A stretch of 64,000 nt of DNA from Jejuia sp043557195 (GTDB taxonomy: Bacteria; Bacteroidota; Bacteroidia; Flavobacteriales; Flavobacteriaceae). Location of the stretch: NCBI GenBank assembly GCA_043557195.1, contig CP121314.1:3844001-3908000 (forward strand), written 5' to 3'. Position 1 is the first letter of the stretch. The number at the start of each line of letters is the position of its first letter. Below are positions 1 through 7,630 of the stretch, in pieces. The position numbers were made by a program, and so were the translations under genes. The notes under the pieces are model-generated. The model did not search any database. It was not told where the DNA came from and saw nothing but the letters and a program-made list of their open reading frames with translations.

Positions 1-721
1 ATTGCATGATTTCACGTGCAAAGTTTTCGTCAGGATGGATGTTTCTATCTGGGATGCTTCTCGGATTATTATAATGACTTAAATACACGCCCATCATTGG
101 GTGTACTGTGATATCTTTTAATAAGTCTCTAAAATTTCCAAAGGCGTTATCTTTTAAAACATCGTAATAATCTGCTAAACCAACGCCATAACTGGATAGG
201 TTTGATTCTCTTGAAATTACAAGAATCTGGCTTAAAGCTAAGGCAATTCTTTGACGTAATAGGTCTTCATTTTTAATATTGCTTTGCCACCAAGCATACA
301 TAAAATATTGCCAATTGAGATTATCAAAATCTTCAGCACTTCCACCATTAGAAACATGTATTTGACGAGCTTCCGAATAGATTTCTTGAGTTAATTTCTG
401 AAGTGGTTTTGAGTCTATACCAAACTGATTGTCAATCCAATCTTCAAAAGGTTGTTCTGCTACAGATTTTATATATTCTAAATTAGTTCCAAAAGTTGCC
501 TGCGCTAGAAAACGAGAAGTTTCTAATAGTTTTCCATCTAACCCGTTCCCATTTATAGTATTTATAGCTTCGGCACTTTCTCTCCAGTCGGTTCTAGTTT
601 GTTGACTGCTAGATGTTACTGTAATACCTTTACTATGACCTGCGCCTAAATAATCTCTATAATCTTGAGCAGAAATACTAATAGATAAGCATGAAAGCGT
701 AAAGAGTAGATATTTTTTCAT
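1..721 (-). CDS. DUF1800 family secreted protein (C-terminus beyond window)
   Basis: The frame is open from an ATG at 719-721 to the left edge, so only the first 240 or so residues are visible. The N-terminus is a signal peptide (MKKYLLFTLSCLSISISAQ) followed by the start of a DUF1800 domain. Visible family features are TSRFLAQATFGT near residue 70, a stretch of RQRIALALSQILV type, HPMMGVYLSHYNNP and the DENFAREIMQ motif at the cut. DUF1800 proteins are exported proteins of unknown biochemistry that in Bacteroidetes are usually followed by a DUF1501 gene; the downstream partner would lie outside the window. A TATATTTG -7 box lies 55 bp upstream. The family call is from recalled motifs and is fairly sure; the function is unknown. 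Confidence 0.8.
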   Translation of the reverse strand, partial: MKKYLLFTLSCLSISISAQDYRDYLGAGHSKGITVTSSSQQTRTDWRESAEAINTINGNGLDGKLLETSRFLAQATFGTNLEYIKSVAEQPFEDWIDNQFGIDSKPLQKLTQEIYSEARQIHVSNGGSAEDFDNLNWQYFMYAWWQSNIKNEDLLRQRIALALSQILVISRESNLSSYGVGLADYYDVLKDNAFGNFRDLLKDITVHPMMGVYLSHYNNPRSIPDRNIHPDENFAREIMQ

Positions 722-775
722 AGTTTTTTAGATGAACTAGCTTTAAATTGTAGGTTTTTTAAGTCTTAATTCGTT

Positions 776-783
776 CAAATATA
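776..783 (-). promoter_or_regulatory. Bacteroidetes -7 promoter element for the DUF1800 gene
   Basis: On the minus strand the bases read TATATTTG, a full match to the Bacteroidetes -7 consensus TAnnTTTG, 55 bp ahead of the ATG at 721. No convincing -33 TTTG is seen at the usual distance. The rest of the 722-923 gap is AT-rich and otherwise featureless. Confidence 0.45.
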
Positions 784-923
784 AATAAATAACCGATTAA
801 TGAATTATTTTTTCGACGAATTACATAATTATATTTCGTTTCATCGAAGATAATATCCATAATATTAGAACTTAAACGAAAAAAAAAGTAAGTAATTGTG
901 AATCAGATATTTTGATGTTTGAA

Positions 924-2345
924 TTAGCAATCTGATAAGTGAACACCAACTGCTAAACCACCTTCCGAGGTTTCCTTATATTTTGTATTCATGTCCTTCG
1001 CTGTTTCCCACATTGTATTTACTACTTTATCAAGAGGCACTTTTACATTTTCTGGTGACGTATCTAATGCCAGCTCTGATGCGTTTATAGCTTTAATAGC
1101 TCCCATAGCATTACGCTCAATACATGGAATTTGTACCAAACCACCAATAGGATCGCAAGTTAAGCCTAAATGGTGTTCCATAGCTATTTCGGCAGCCATC
1201 AATACCTGTTCTGGTGTGCCTCCTAAAAGTTCGCAAAGTGCACCGGCAGCCATAGCTGAAGATACTCCAATTTCAGCTTGACAGCCTCCCATGGCGGCAC
1301 TTATAGTGGCACCTTTTTTAAATATACTGCCAATTTCTCCAGCGACTAGTAGAAACCGTTTGATATCTTCAAAATTACCATCGTGGTTTTCTATCACCAA
1401 ATAATACATTAAAACCGCTGGTATTACGCCTGCACTTCCGTTGGTTGGAGCAGTAACTACACGACCTAGTGATGCATTTACTTCGTTTACTGAAAGCGCA
1501 AAACAGCTTACCCATTTAAGAATTTGGCGGAACTTAACTTCGGTATCCCGTATGGCATAAATCCATTCTATAGGATTAGTATAGGCTTTTTTTCCTTTTA
1601 GGTTTTGGTAAATGTCGTATGCGCGACGTCTAACACTTAAACCTCCAGGAAGTGTCCCTTCAGTATGGCAACCTATATACATACATTCTAGCATAGTATC
1701 CCATATGCGCTGGAGTTCTGTATCTATCTCTTTACAAGACCGAATAGATTTTTCGTTTTCTAATACAACTTGTGATATAGGTTTATTGAGATGCTTGCAA
1801 TATTGTAGTAAATCTGTGCCTTTGTCGATAGGGTAAGGGAAGGTACATTTTATTTCAAAATTACGCTTTGCATTTTTACGCTCTTCTTTTACAACAAAGC
1901 CTCCACCAATGGAGTAAAATTTTGACGTAATTTTTTTATCTTTAATAAATGCCGTAAAATTCATACCATTGGCATGAAATGGTAAAAACTTTCTATTAAA
2001 TATGATATCTGTTTTTGGGTTGAATGCGAGTTGAATTTCTCCCCCAAAATCTAGAATATGATTCTCCTTTATGAGTTTTACGGTGCTTTCAATTTCATCG
2101 GTTGGGATGGTTTCTGGGTCTTTTCCACTTAGTCCTAACATAACAGCATAGTCTGTGGCGTGTCCTTTTCCAGTTAAGGATAATGAACCGTAGAGATTAA
2201 CCGTGATCTTTTCAACATTTTGGAATTTATTCGCTGTTTTAAGTTCGTTTATCCAACGTTCTGCAGCACGCCAAGGTCCTAGTGTATGGGAACTTGAAGG
2301 GCCAATACCTATTTTTAGCATGTCGAAAACTGAGATACATTCCAT
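924..2345 (-). CDS. sdaA: L-serine ammonia-lyase (serine dehydratase), iron-sulfur type
   Basis: The enzyme deaminates L-serine to pyruvate and ammonia with a [4Fe-4S] cluster in the cytoplasm. The N-terminal beta domain opens with SVFDMLKIGIGPSSSHTLGP, and the C-terminal alpha domain holds the glycine-rich APTNGSAGVIPAVL segment and the cysteine-bearing CQAEIGVSS, LTCDPIGG and IPCIERNA stretches expected for the cluster. The two domains are fused in one 473-residue chain, the usual single-chain form. The frame extends further upstream to 2381, but the family starts just before ISVFDM, so the ATG at 2345 is chosen; a TATATTTG box lies 25 bp upstream of it and would sit inside the longer version. 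It is transcribed alone. Confidence 0.93.
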   Translation of the reverse strand: MECISVFDMLKIGIGPSSSHTLGPWRAAERWINELKTANKFQNVEKITVNLYGSLSLTGKGHATDYAVMLGLSGKDPETIPTDEIESTVKLIKENHILDFGGEIQLAFNPKTDIIFNRKFLPFHANGMNFTAFIKDKKITSKFYSIGGGFVVKEERKNAKRNFEIKCTFPYPIDKGTDLLQYCKHLNKPISQVVLENEKSIRSCKEIDTELQRIWDTMLECMYIGCHTEGTLPGGLSVRRRAYDIYQNLKGKKAYTNPIEWIYAIRDTEVKFRQILKWVSCFALSVNEVNASLGRVVTAPTNGSAGVIPAVLMYYLVIENHDGNFEDIKRFLLVAGEIGSIFKKGATISAAMGGCQAEIGVSSAMAAGALCELLGGTPEQVLMAAEIAMEHHLGLTCDPIGGLVQIPCIERNAMGAIKAINASELALDTSPENVKVPLDKVVNTMWETAKDMNTKYKETSEGGLAVGVHLSDC

Positions 2346-2369
2346 AGTTACGCAAACGTTGTAGTTGAG

Positions 2370-2377
2370 CAAATATA
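2370..2377 (-). promoter_or_regulatory. -7 promoter element for sdaA
   Basis: Minus-strand TATATTTG matches TAnnTTTG and ends 25 bp before the preferred sdaA ATG (2345), giving a leader of about 18-20 nt. It supports the shorter start. No good -33 box was found. Confidence 0.4.
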
Positions 2378-2417
2378 TCAAATAGAACCTTTAAGTTTTT
2401 AGTTTTTTTAAAATAAA

Positions 2418-2447
2418 AAAGCATTTTCAAATTAATGAAAATGCTTT
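2418..2447 (-). terminator. Intrinsic terminator of the truncated lipoprotein gene
   Basis: A perfect 11-bp stem, AAAGCATTTTC paired with GAAAATGCTTT, closes an 8-nt loop. Read on the minus strand it is followed by a T-rich run (complement of 2405-2417). It lies 40 bp after the stop of the gene fragment at 2488, so the 3' end of that broken gene is still intact. Confidence 0.7.
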
Positions 2448-2487
2448 ACTTATCTGTATAAATGTTTCCATCTATATTGGATACATT

Positions 2488-2758
2488 TTACCTTATATTA
2501 AATGACTCAATGGCATTGGCATCCATAATTAAATTAAAGTTTGAAGTGTCAAGACCATCAATATTATCTGCAGGAACAACAACGACTCTAAATGCTTGAT
2601 TTTTAGTCCAAGTATCATCTAAGGTGTTAAAATCTATGGTCCCATCTAAGAAAAATCTAACACTCTGCTGTGTAAAATCATAATTGTAAACTAAAACACC
2701 GTCATTAAAATATTCAGTTTGCGTTAATAGTCTCCAAATAGGTTCACCAGCATCATTC
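2488..2758 (-). pseudogene. 3' fragment of a flavobacterial secreted/lipoprotein gene, cut at the dnaK start
   Basis: The last 90 or so codons of a gene remain, ending in a stop at 2488 and a terminator. The encoded piece (EPIWRLLTQTEYFNDGVLVYNYDF..., then FFLDGTIDF, FRVVVVPADNIDGLDTSNF) resembles from memory the C-terminal domain of small flavobacterial lipoproteins that carry a short collagen-like GxP stretch after the signal peptide. No signal peptide, lipobox or GxP stretch is present: beyond about 2758 the same frame runs antisense through the coding sequence of dnaK (to an accidental ATG at 2865) and is no longer family-like. The 5' two-thirds are therefore missing. Either a deletion or rearrangement fused this gene to dnaK, or the assembly is joined wrongly here. 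Confidence 0.6.
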
Positions 2759-4672
2759 ATGAGTAAAATTATTGGAATAGATTTAGGAACAACAAACTCT
2801 TGCGTTTCCGTAATGGAAGGTAACGAGGCTGTTGTAATCCCAAATGCGGAGGGGAAACGTACCACGCCATCGGTGATTGCGTTTGTAGAAGGTGGAGAAA
2901 TTAAGGTTGGTGATCCTGCAAAAAGACAAGCGGTAACAAACCCTACTAAAACGGTTTATTCTATTAAACGTTTTATGGGAAATAAATATTCTGAATCTAA
3001 AAAAGAGGCAGAACGTGTGCCATATAAAGTGGTAAAAGGTGACAACGATACACCTAGAGTAGATATTGATGGCAGATTGTATACGCCACAGGAACTATCG
3101 GCTATGATTCTTCAAAAAATGAAGAAAACTGCTGAGGATTATTTAGGTACTGATGTAAGTAGAGCGGTTATTACTGTGCCTGCATACTTTAATGATTCTC
3201 AAAGACAAGCAACGAAAGAAGCTGGTGAAATTGCTGGTTTAAAAGTAGAGCGTATAATTAACGAGCCTACTGCTGCGGCATTGGCTTATGGTTTAGATAA
3301 AAAAGGACAAGACCAAAAAATAGTGGTATTTGACTTTGGTGGTGGTACGCATGATGTATCTATCCTTGAATTAGGTGATGGTGTATTTGAAGTATTATCT
3401 ACTGATGGTGATACACACTTAGGTGGTGACGATGTTGATGAAAAAATCATCAATTGGTTAGCAGATGAGTTTAATGCTGAAGAAAGTATGGATTTACGTA
3501 AAGACCCAATGTCTTTACAACGTTTGAAAGAAGCTGCTGAAAAAGCCAAGATTGAATTATCGTCTTCTACACAAACAGAAATTAACTTACCATATATTAC
3601 TGCTACAGCTAGTGGCCCGAAGCACTTGGTACGTACATTAACACGTTCTAAATTCGAGCAATTAATTGACGATTTAGTAAAACGTACTATTGAGCCTTGT
3701 GAGTCTGCACTTAAAGCTGCTGGTTTAAGCAAAAGTGATATTGATGAAGTTATTTTGGTAGGTGGTTCTACACGTATTCCTGCAGTACAAGCAGCTGTTG
3801 AGAAATTCTTCGGAAAGGCACCAAGTAAAGGTGTAAACCCTGATGAAGTTGTTTCTTTAGGAGCTGGTATTCAAGGTGGTGTATTAACTGGTGATGTTAA
3901 AGATGTATTGTTGCTGGATGTAACACCATTATCACTAGGTATTGAAACTATGGGTAATGTATTTACAAAGTTGATTGAAGCTAATACTACGATTCCTACT
4001 AAGAAATCGCAAGTATTTTCAACTGCAGCAGATAATCAACCATCGGTAGAAATTCACGTACTACAGGGTGAAAGAGCTATGGCTGCAGATAATAAAACAA
4101 TCGGACGTTTTCACTTAGATGGTATTCCACCAGCAAGACGTGGTACGCCACAAATTGAAGTAACTTTTGATATTGATGCTAATGGTATCATTAAAGTGTC
4201 TGCGGAAGATAAAGCGACTGGTAAGAAACAAGATATTAGAATTGAAGCGTCTTCTGGATTAACTGAAGAGGAAATTCAAAAAATGAAAGCTGATGCTGAA
4301 GCAAATGCTGAAGCAGATAAAGCAGCAGCTGAAACGGCTCAGAAATTAAATGAAGCTGATTCTATGATTTTCCAAACGGAAAAGCAATTGGAGGAGTTTG
4401 GCGATAAATTATCTGATGATAAGAAACAACCAATCCAAGACGCTTTAGAAGAGTTGAAGAAAGCTTATGAAACTAAAGATTTGACACAAATTGAGCCAGC
4501 TTTAGAGAAAATAAATGAAGCTTGGAAAGTAGCTTCTGAAGAAATGTACAAAGCACAAGCCGAAGCACAACAAGCAGGTGGTGCACAACCAGGACCAGAT
4601 GCTGGTGCAGGTGAGCAAGCACAATCTGAAGGTAATGATGTTGAGGATGTTGACTTTGAGGAGGTGAAATAA
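2759..4672 (+). CDS. dnaK: Molecular chaperone DnaK (Hsp70)
   Basis: The ATP-dependent cytoplasmic chaperone works with DnaJ and GrpE, neither of which is in the window. At 637 residues it is full length. The ATPase domain starts with IIGIDLGTTNSCV (residues 4-16) and contains the phosphate-binding GGGTHDVSILELGDG segment, with His where many bacteria have Phe, as is common in flavobacteria. The interdomain linker reads DVLLLDVTPLSLG near residue 390. The substrate domain and helical lid follow, and the tail ends DVEDVDFEEVK. The coding region is complete, but the base before the ATG is the cut edge of an antisense gene fragment, so the usual promoter and leader of dnaK are absent. The only candidate is a poor TTTG (2718-2721) with TAGGTTCA (2739-2746). 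A strong terminator follows the gene. Confidence 0.98.
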   Translation: MSKIIGIDLGTTNSCVSVMEGNEAVVIPNAEGKRTTPSVIAFVEGGEIKVGDPAKRQAVTNPTKTVYSIKRFMGNKYSESKKEAERVPYKVVKGDNDTPRVDIDGRLYTPQELSAMILQKMKKTAEDYLGTDVSRAVITVPAYFNDSQRQATKEAGEIAGLKVERIINEPTAAALAYGLDKKGQDQKIVVFDFGGGTHDVSILELGDGVFEVLSTDGDTHLGGDDVDEKIINWLADEFNAEESMDLRKDPMSLQRLKEAAEKAKIELSSSTQTEINLPYITATASGPKHLVRTLTRSKFEQLIDDLVKRTIEPCESALKAAGLSKSDIDEVILVGGSTRIPAVQAAVEKFFGKAPSKGVNPDEVVSLGAGIQGGVLTGDVKDVLLLDVTPLSLGIETMGNVFTKLIEANTTIPTKKSQVFSTAADNQPSVEIHVLQGERAMAADNKTIGRFHLDGIPPARRGTPQIEVTFDIDANGIIKVSAEDKATGKKQDIRIEASSGLTEEEIQKMKADAEANAEADKAAAETAQKLNEADSMIFQTEKQLEEFGDKLSDDKKQPIQDALEELKKAYETKDLTQIEPALEKINEAWKVASEEMYKAQAEAQQAGGAQPGPDAGAGEQAQSEGNDVEDVDFEEVK

Positions 4673-4706
4673 GACGAAAGTCGGAAGACCGAAGCTAGAA
4701 GTTTTA

Positions 4707-4738
4707 AAAAGCGCGACCATTTTGGTTGCGCTTTTTTG
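4707..4738 (+). terminator. Intrinsic terminator of dnaK
   Basis: AAAAGCGCGACC (4707-4718) pairs with GGTTGCGCTTTT (4724-4735) with one G-U pair around a 5-nt loop, followed by a T run. It lies 35 bp after the dnaK stop and ends 33 bp before the next start. Confidence 0.85.
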
Positions 4739-4771
4739 TTTTAAAACTTTACTTTTACCTAAATATATAGA

Positions 4772-6001
4772 ATGACCTTTTCCTCAAAAATAACATATGA
4801 TTATAAACCTAAACGTTTAGCAATAAAACTAAACGCCAAAGGCGAGCAATATGTTTTAAAGGGTCATCCTTGGGTGTTTTCAAATAGTATAACAAAAATT
4901 AATGAGGATGCTAAAACAGGTGATTTAGCCATTATTTTCAGTAAAAATAAAAACAGAGTTATTGGTTTGGGGTTGTATGATGTCAATTCTCCTATACGGA
5001 TTAAAATGTTACATTCAGGCACTGAAAAAGCAGAAATCAATGCAGCGTTCTTTCAAAATAAAACAAAAGAAGCATTCAACAAACGTCAATCCTTATTGGA
5101 AACCAACACGAATAGTTACCGTCTTATATTTGGAGAAAATGATGGTTTCCCTGGATTAATCGCTGATGTGTATGCATCGGTTTTGGTAGTAAAAATTTAT
5201 TCTGAAATATGGTTACCGTATCTAGAGCCTATTTTAAAAAATTTACAACAAACCTCTAATGCAGAGACTGTAGTTATTCGATTAAGTAGGAGTTTAGAAA
5301 ACTCAAAATCACATCAATTAAAAAATGGAGCTGTGGTTTATGGCACTTTGGAAAACGAGGTTGTTCAGTTTGTAGAACATGGTGTGAATTTTTCAGCAAA
5401 TGTTATCAAAGGTCATAAAACCGGTTATTTTTTAGATCATCGGGCTAATAGAAAACAAGTAGGCGCGTGGAGTAAAGGAAAAACAGTTTTAGATGTGTTT
5501 AGTTACGCCGGTGGCTTTTCAGTGCATGCGTTGGCAAATGGCGCAAAAGAAGTAACGAGCTTAGATATTAGTAAACAAGCCTTAGAAATTGCTGTTCAAA
5601 ATGGAAAACTTAATAATTATTCAGGAGTTCATAAAACTATTGCAGGTGATGCGTTTGAAGAACTAAAAGAATTGATTAAAAACAAAATCACTTATGATGT
5701 TGTAGTGATTGATCCACCAAGTTTTGCAAAACAAGCTTCAGAAATTGAATTGGCTAAAAAGAAATACGCACAATTGGCTGAGTTAGGGGAACAACTAACT
5801 GCTAAAAATGGATTACTAGTTTTAGCATCTTGTTCCTCCCGAGTTATTGCCCAAACGTTTTTTGATATCAATAATCAAGTATTATCGTCAAAAAATAGAA
5901 CATACAGTTTAAAATTGAAAACCCAACACGATGTAGATCATCCCATTGGGTTTCCCGAAGGTGCGTATTTAAAAAGTGGGTATTACCAATTTTTAGATTA
6001 G
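4772..6001 (+). CDS. rlmI: 23S rRNA (cytosine1962-C5)-methyltransferase RlmI-like
   Basis: This is a class I SAM-dependent RNA methyltransferase of the RlmI/YccW family (COG1092), which makes m5C in 23S rRNA. At 409 residues it has the expected length. A PUA domain lies at about residues 13-95 (motif KGHPWVFSNSI), then a central domain with FGENDGFPGLIADVY, and a Rossmann domain with the SAM-binding VLDVFSYAGGFSVHA, motif IV VVIDPPSFAK and the catalytic cysteine segment LVLASCSSRV. It is a single gene between the dnaK terminator and a convergent gene whose stop is 6 bp away. The exact target base is inferred from the family. Confidence 0.9.
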   Translation: MTFSSKITYDYKPKRLAIKLNAKGEQYVLKGHPWVFSNSITKINEDAKTGDLAIIFSKNKNRVIGLGLYDVNSPIRIKMLHSGTEKAEINAAFFQNKTKEAFNKRQSLLETNTNSYRLIFGENDGFPGLIADVYASVLVVKIYSEIWLPYLEPILKNLQQTSNAETVVIRLSRSLENSKSHQLKNGAVVYGTLENEVVQFVEHGVNFSANVIKGHKTGYFLDHRANRKQVGAWSKGKTVLDVFSYAGGFSVHALANGAKEVTSLDISKQALEIAVQNGKLNNYSGVHKTIAGDAFEELKELIKNKITYDVVVIDPPSFAKQASEIELAKKKYAQLAELGEQLTAKNGLLVLASCSSRVIAQTFFDINNQVLSSKNRTYSLKLKTQHDVDHPIGFPEGAYLKSGYYQFLD

Positions 6002-6007
6002 TTGGTA

Positions 6008-6508
6008 TTAAATAAACACACCTTTTTCGTTAGTTTTAAGTGTTAGCTTAGTGTCTTCATTTTTAATTTCTATTCTATATTCTTGTTGTAGCGCATCTGC
6101 ATCGCAATGAAACTTAACAATGTATACATCTTCTTCTATACTGTAATTTGGGTATTTTTCGGCAATAGCTTGTAAAACAGATTGTGGGAGTCTGATATTA
6201 TTATACTTTTCGTAAGTTTTTATAATCTTTCCATCTTTATTGAAAGATGCTATTATTTTTCCTTCAGGAAGTTTGAAGGTAACTTTATAAATATCATCTT
6301 TTGAATCATAGAGTTCTGATAAATCAGAATGATCATAGTCTAATAAAGCTTGTTCTAATTTTTGAACATAGTTACAAGAGTTTTCAGTATCTACTGAATT
6401 GAAGTAATCAGAATTGATTGAAATAATAGTTTCGGGAAGCTCAACTGTTTGTGAATTACTAAAAGCGAAACAGCCTAGTAGAAAAAGGCTAAATAAAAAA
6501 GTTTTCAT
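6008..6508 (-). CDS. Secreted PepSY-like protein of unknown function
   Basis: A signal peptide (MKTFLFSLFLLGCFAFSNSQ) is followed by about 145 residues with a PepSY-like alpha/beta module near residues 75-150 (GKIIKTYEKYNNIRLPQSV, then IAEKYPNYSIEEDVYIVKF). Proteins of this kind are common in flavobacteria and, as I recall, are sometimes mislabelled as nicotinate-nucleotide adenylyltransferase, for which no motif is present. PepSY-like domains are exported and may modulate proteases or bind ligands; the role here is unknown. The gene is divergent from nitronate monooxygenase, and both promoters carry the same palindrome, so it probably belongs to the same regulon. Confidence 0.75.
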   Translation of the reverse strand: MKTFLFSLFLLGCFAFSNSQTVELPETIISINSDYFNSVDTENSCNYVQKLEQALLDYDHSDLSELYDSKDDIYKVTFKLPEGKIIASFNKDGKIIKTYEKYNNIRLPQSVLQAIAEKYPNYSIEEDVYIVKFHCDADALQQEYRIEIKNEDTKLTLKTNEKGVFI

Positions 6509-6533
6509 GACTGAGGTTTTATAAATACAGCAT

Positions 6534-6557
6534 CAAAATTAACTATGCACGCATAAT
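6534..6557 (-). promoter_or_regulatory. Promoter with palindromic operator, PepSY-like gene
   Basis: On the minus strand a full-match -7 box TAATTTTG (plus positions 6534-6541) is directly preceded by the imperfect palindrome ATTATGCRYGCATAGT (6542-6557). The palindrome occupies the stretch upstream of the -7 box, where a bound repressor would block RNA polymerase. The same 16-mer recurs at 6638-6653 in front of the divergent gene. Confidence 0.6.
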
Positions 6558-6637
6558 AAAAAAATGATAAATGTCATGTTATCAATTATTTAGGTAGTAT
6601 TTGTTAGTTGTATTTTGTAACTGATTGATTATCAAAT

Positions 6638-6668
6638 ACTATGCGTGCATAATATTTTACTATATTTG
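6638..6668 (+). promoter_or_regulatory. Promoter with palindromic operator, nitronate monooxygenase gene
   Basis: ACTATGCGTGCATAAT (6638-6653) is followed after 7 bp by a full-match -7 box TATATTTG (6661-6668), 14 bp before the ATG. The 16-mer equals the one at 6542-6557 apart from the two central bases (AC against GT), which swap under reverse complement. A core of ATGCRYGCAT with dyad symmetry suits a dimeric winged-helix repressor such as a MarR-family protein; that assignment is inference. Confidence 0.6.
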
Positions 6669-6682
6669 ATAAAATTTTTTAA

Positions 6683-7630
6683 ATGGCTACAGCATTGACA
6701 GATTTACTTAAAATTAAACACCCAATTATTCAAGCACCTATGTTTTTGGTGTCTAACGTTGCAATGGTTAAAGCGGCAATGCTGGGTGGAATTGCAGGGT
6801 GTATTCCAGCATTAAATTATAGAACTTTGGACGAACTTCGTGTTGCATTACGAGAATTAAAAACTGCAAAACCTGAGGGCGGATCTTTTGGGTTTAATCT
6901 GATAGTCAATAAATCTAATGTAAAATATAAAGGGCAATTAGAAGTGATATGTCAAGAAGGTTGCGATTTTATAATAACGTCTTTGGGAAGTCCTGAAGAA
7001 ACCATAAATCAGGCACATAAAGTTGGTATTAAAGTTTTTTGTGATGTTACTGATTTAAAATTTGCTAAAAAGGTTGAAGGTTTGGGTGCCGATGCAATTA
7101 TTGCTGTAAATAATGAAGCAGGCGGGCACCGTGGTAATTTGTCTCCTAAAGAATTGATAGAAACATTGACTGCAAATTGTAAAATTCCAGTTATTTCAGC
7201 TGGAGGCGTTGGATGTAAGGCAGATATTGATGAAATGCTTAGTTATGGCGCAGCTGGAGTCTCTGTGGGGAGTCCGTTTATTGCTTCAGAAGAAGCCAAT
7301 GTTACTGATGAATATAAGCAAGCATGCGTGGATTATGGAGCAGAAGACATAGTAATGACAGAACGTATTTCTGGCACACCATGTACGGTAATAAATACGC
7401 CTTATGTTCAAAAAATCGGAACGAAATCCACATGGATTGAAAACCTACTTAACAAGAACAAAAAACTTAAAAAGTGGGTTAAAATGATTCGTTTTTCAAT
7501 AGGAATGAATGCTACAAAAAATGCTGCAACAAAAGCAACCTACAAAACAGTATGGGTTGCTGGCCCGAGTATTGAACATACTGATGCTATTTTACCAGTT
7601 AAGGACATTATTAAAAAATTGGTAAACTAA
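6683..7630 (+). CDS. Nitronate monooxygenase (2-nitropropane dioxygenase family)
   Basis: This FMN-dependent TIM-barrel enzyme oxidises alkyl nitronates; some relatives are enoyl-ACP reductases (FabK), so the substrate is not certain. At 315 residues it has typical length. Visible motifs are HPIIQAPMFLVSN at residues 13-25, a glycine-rich GGIAGCIPALNY, NNEAGGHRG near residue 147 (the family's AGGHRG signature), PVISAGGVG and GAAGVSVGSPFIASEEA for FMN phosphate binding. It is monocistronic, preceded by an operator-bearing promoter shared in kind with the divergent PepSY-like gene. Its stop overlaps the stop of the convergent fhs gene by 4 bp. Confidence 0.88.
   Translation: MATALTDLLKIKHPIIQAPMFLVSNVAMVKAAMLGGIAGCIPALNYRTLDELRVALRELKTAKPEGGSFGFNLIVNKSNVKYKGQLEVICQEGCDFIITSLGSPEETINQAHKVGIKVFCDVTDLKFAKKVEGLGADAIIAVNNEAGGHRGNLSPKELIETLTANCKIPVISAGGVGCKADIDEMLSYGAAGVSVGSPFIASEEANVTDEYKQACVDYGAEDIVMTERISGTPCTVINTPYVQKIGTKSTWIENLLNKNKKLKKWVKMIRFSIGMNATKNAATKATYKTVWVAGPSIEHTDAILPVKDIIKKLVN

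Noticed and set aside
2759..2865. Extension of the minus-strand gene fragment (2488-2758) up to an ATG at 2865
   Set aside because: This part is the antisense of the conserved dnaK N-terminus and does not continue the family-like sequence; the ATG is fortuitous.
4673..4700. GAAAGTCGG-AAGACCGAAG direct/inverted match after dnaK
   Set aside because: It is short and low in complexity; the true terminator hairpin lies just downstream at 4707-4738.
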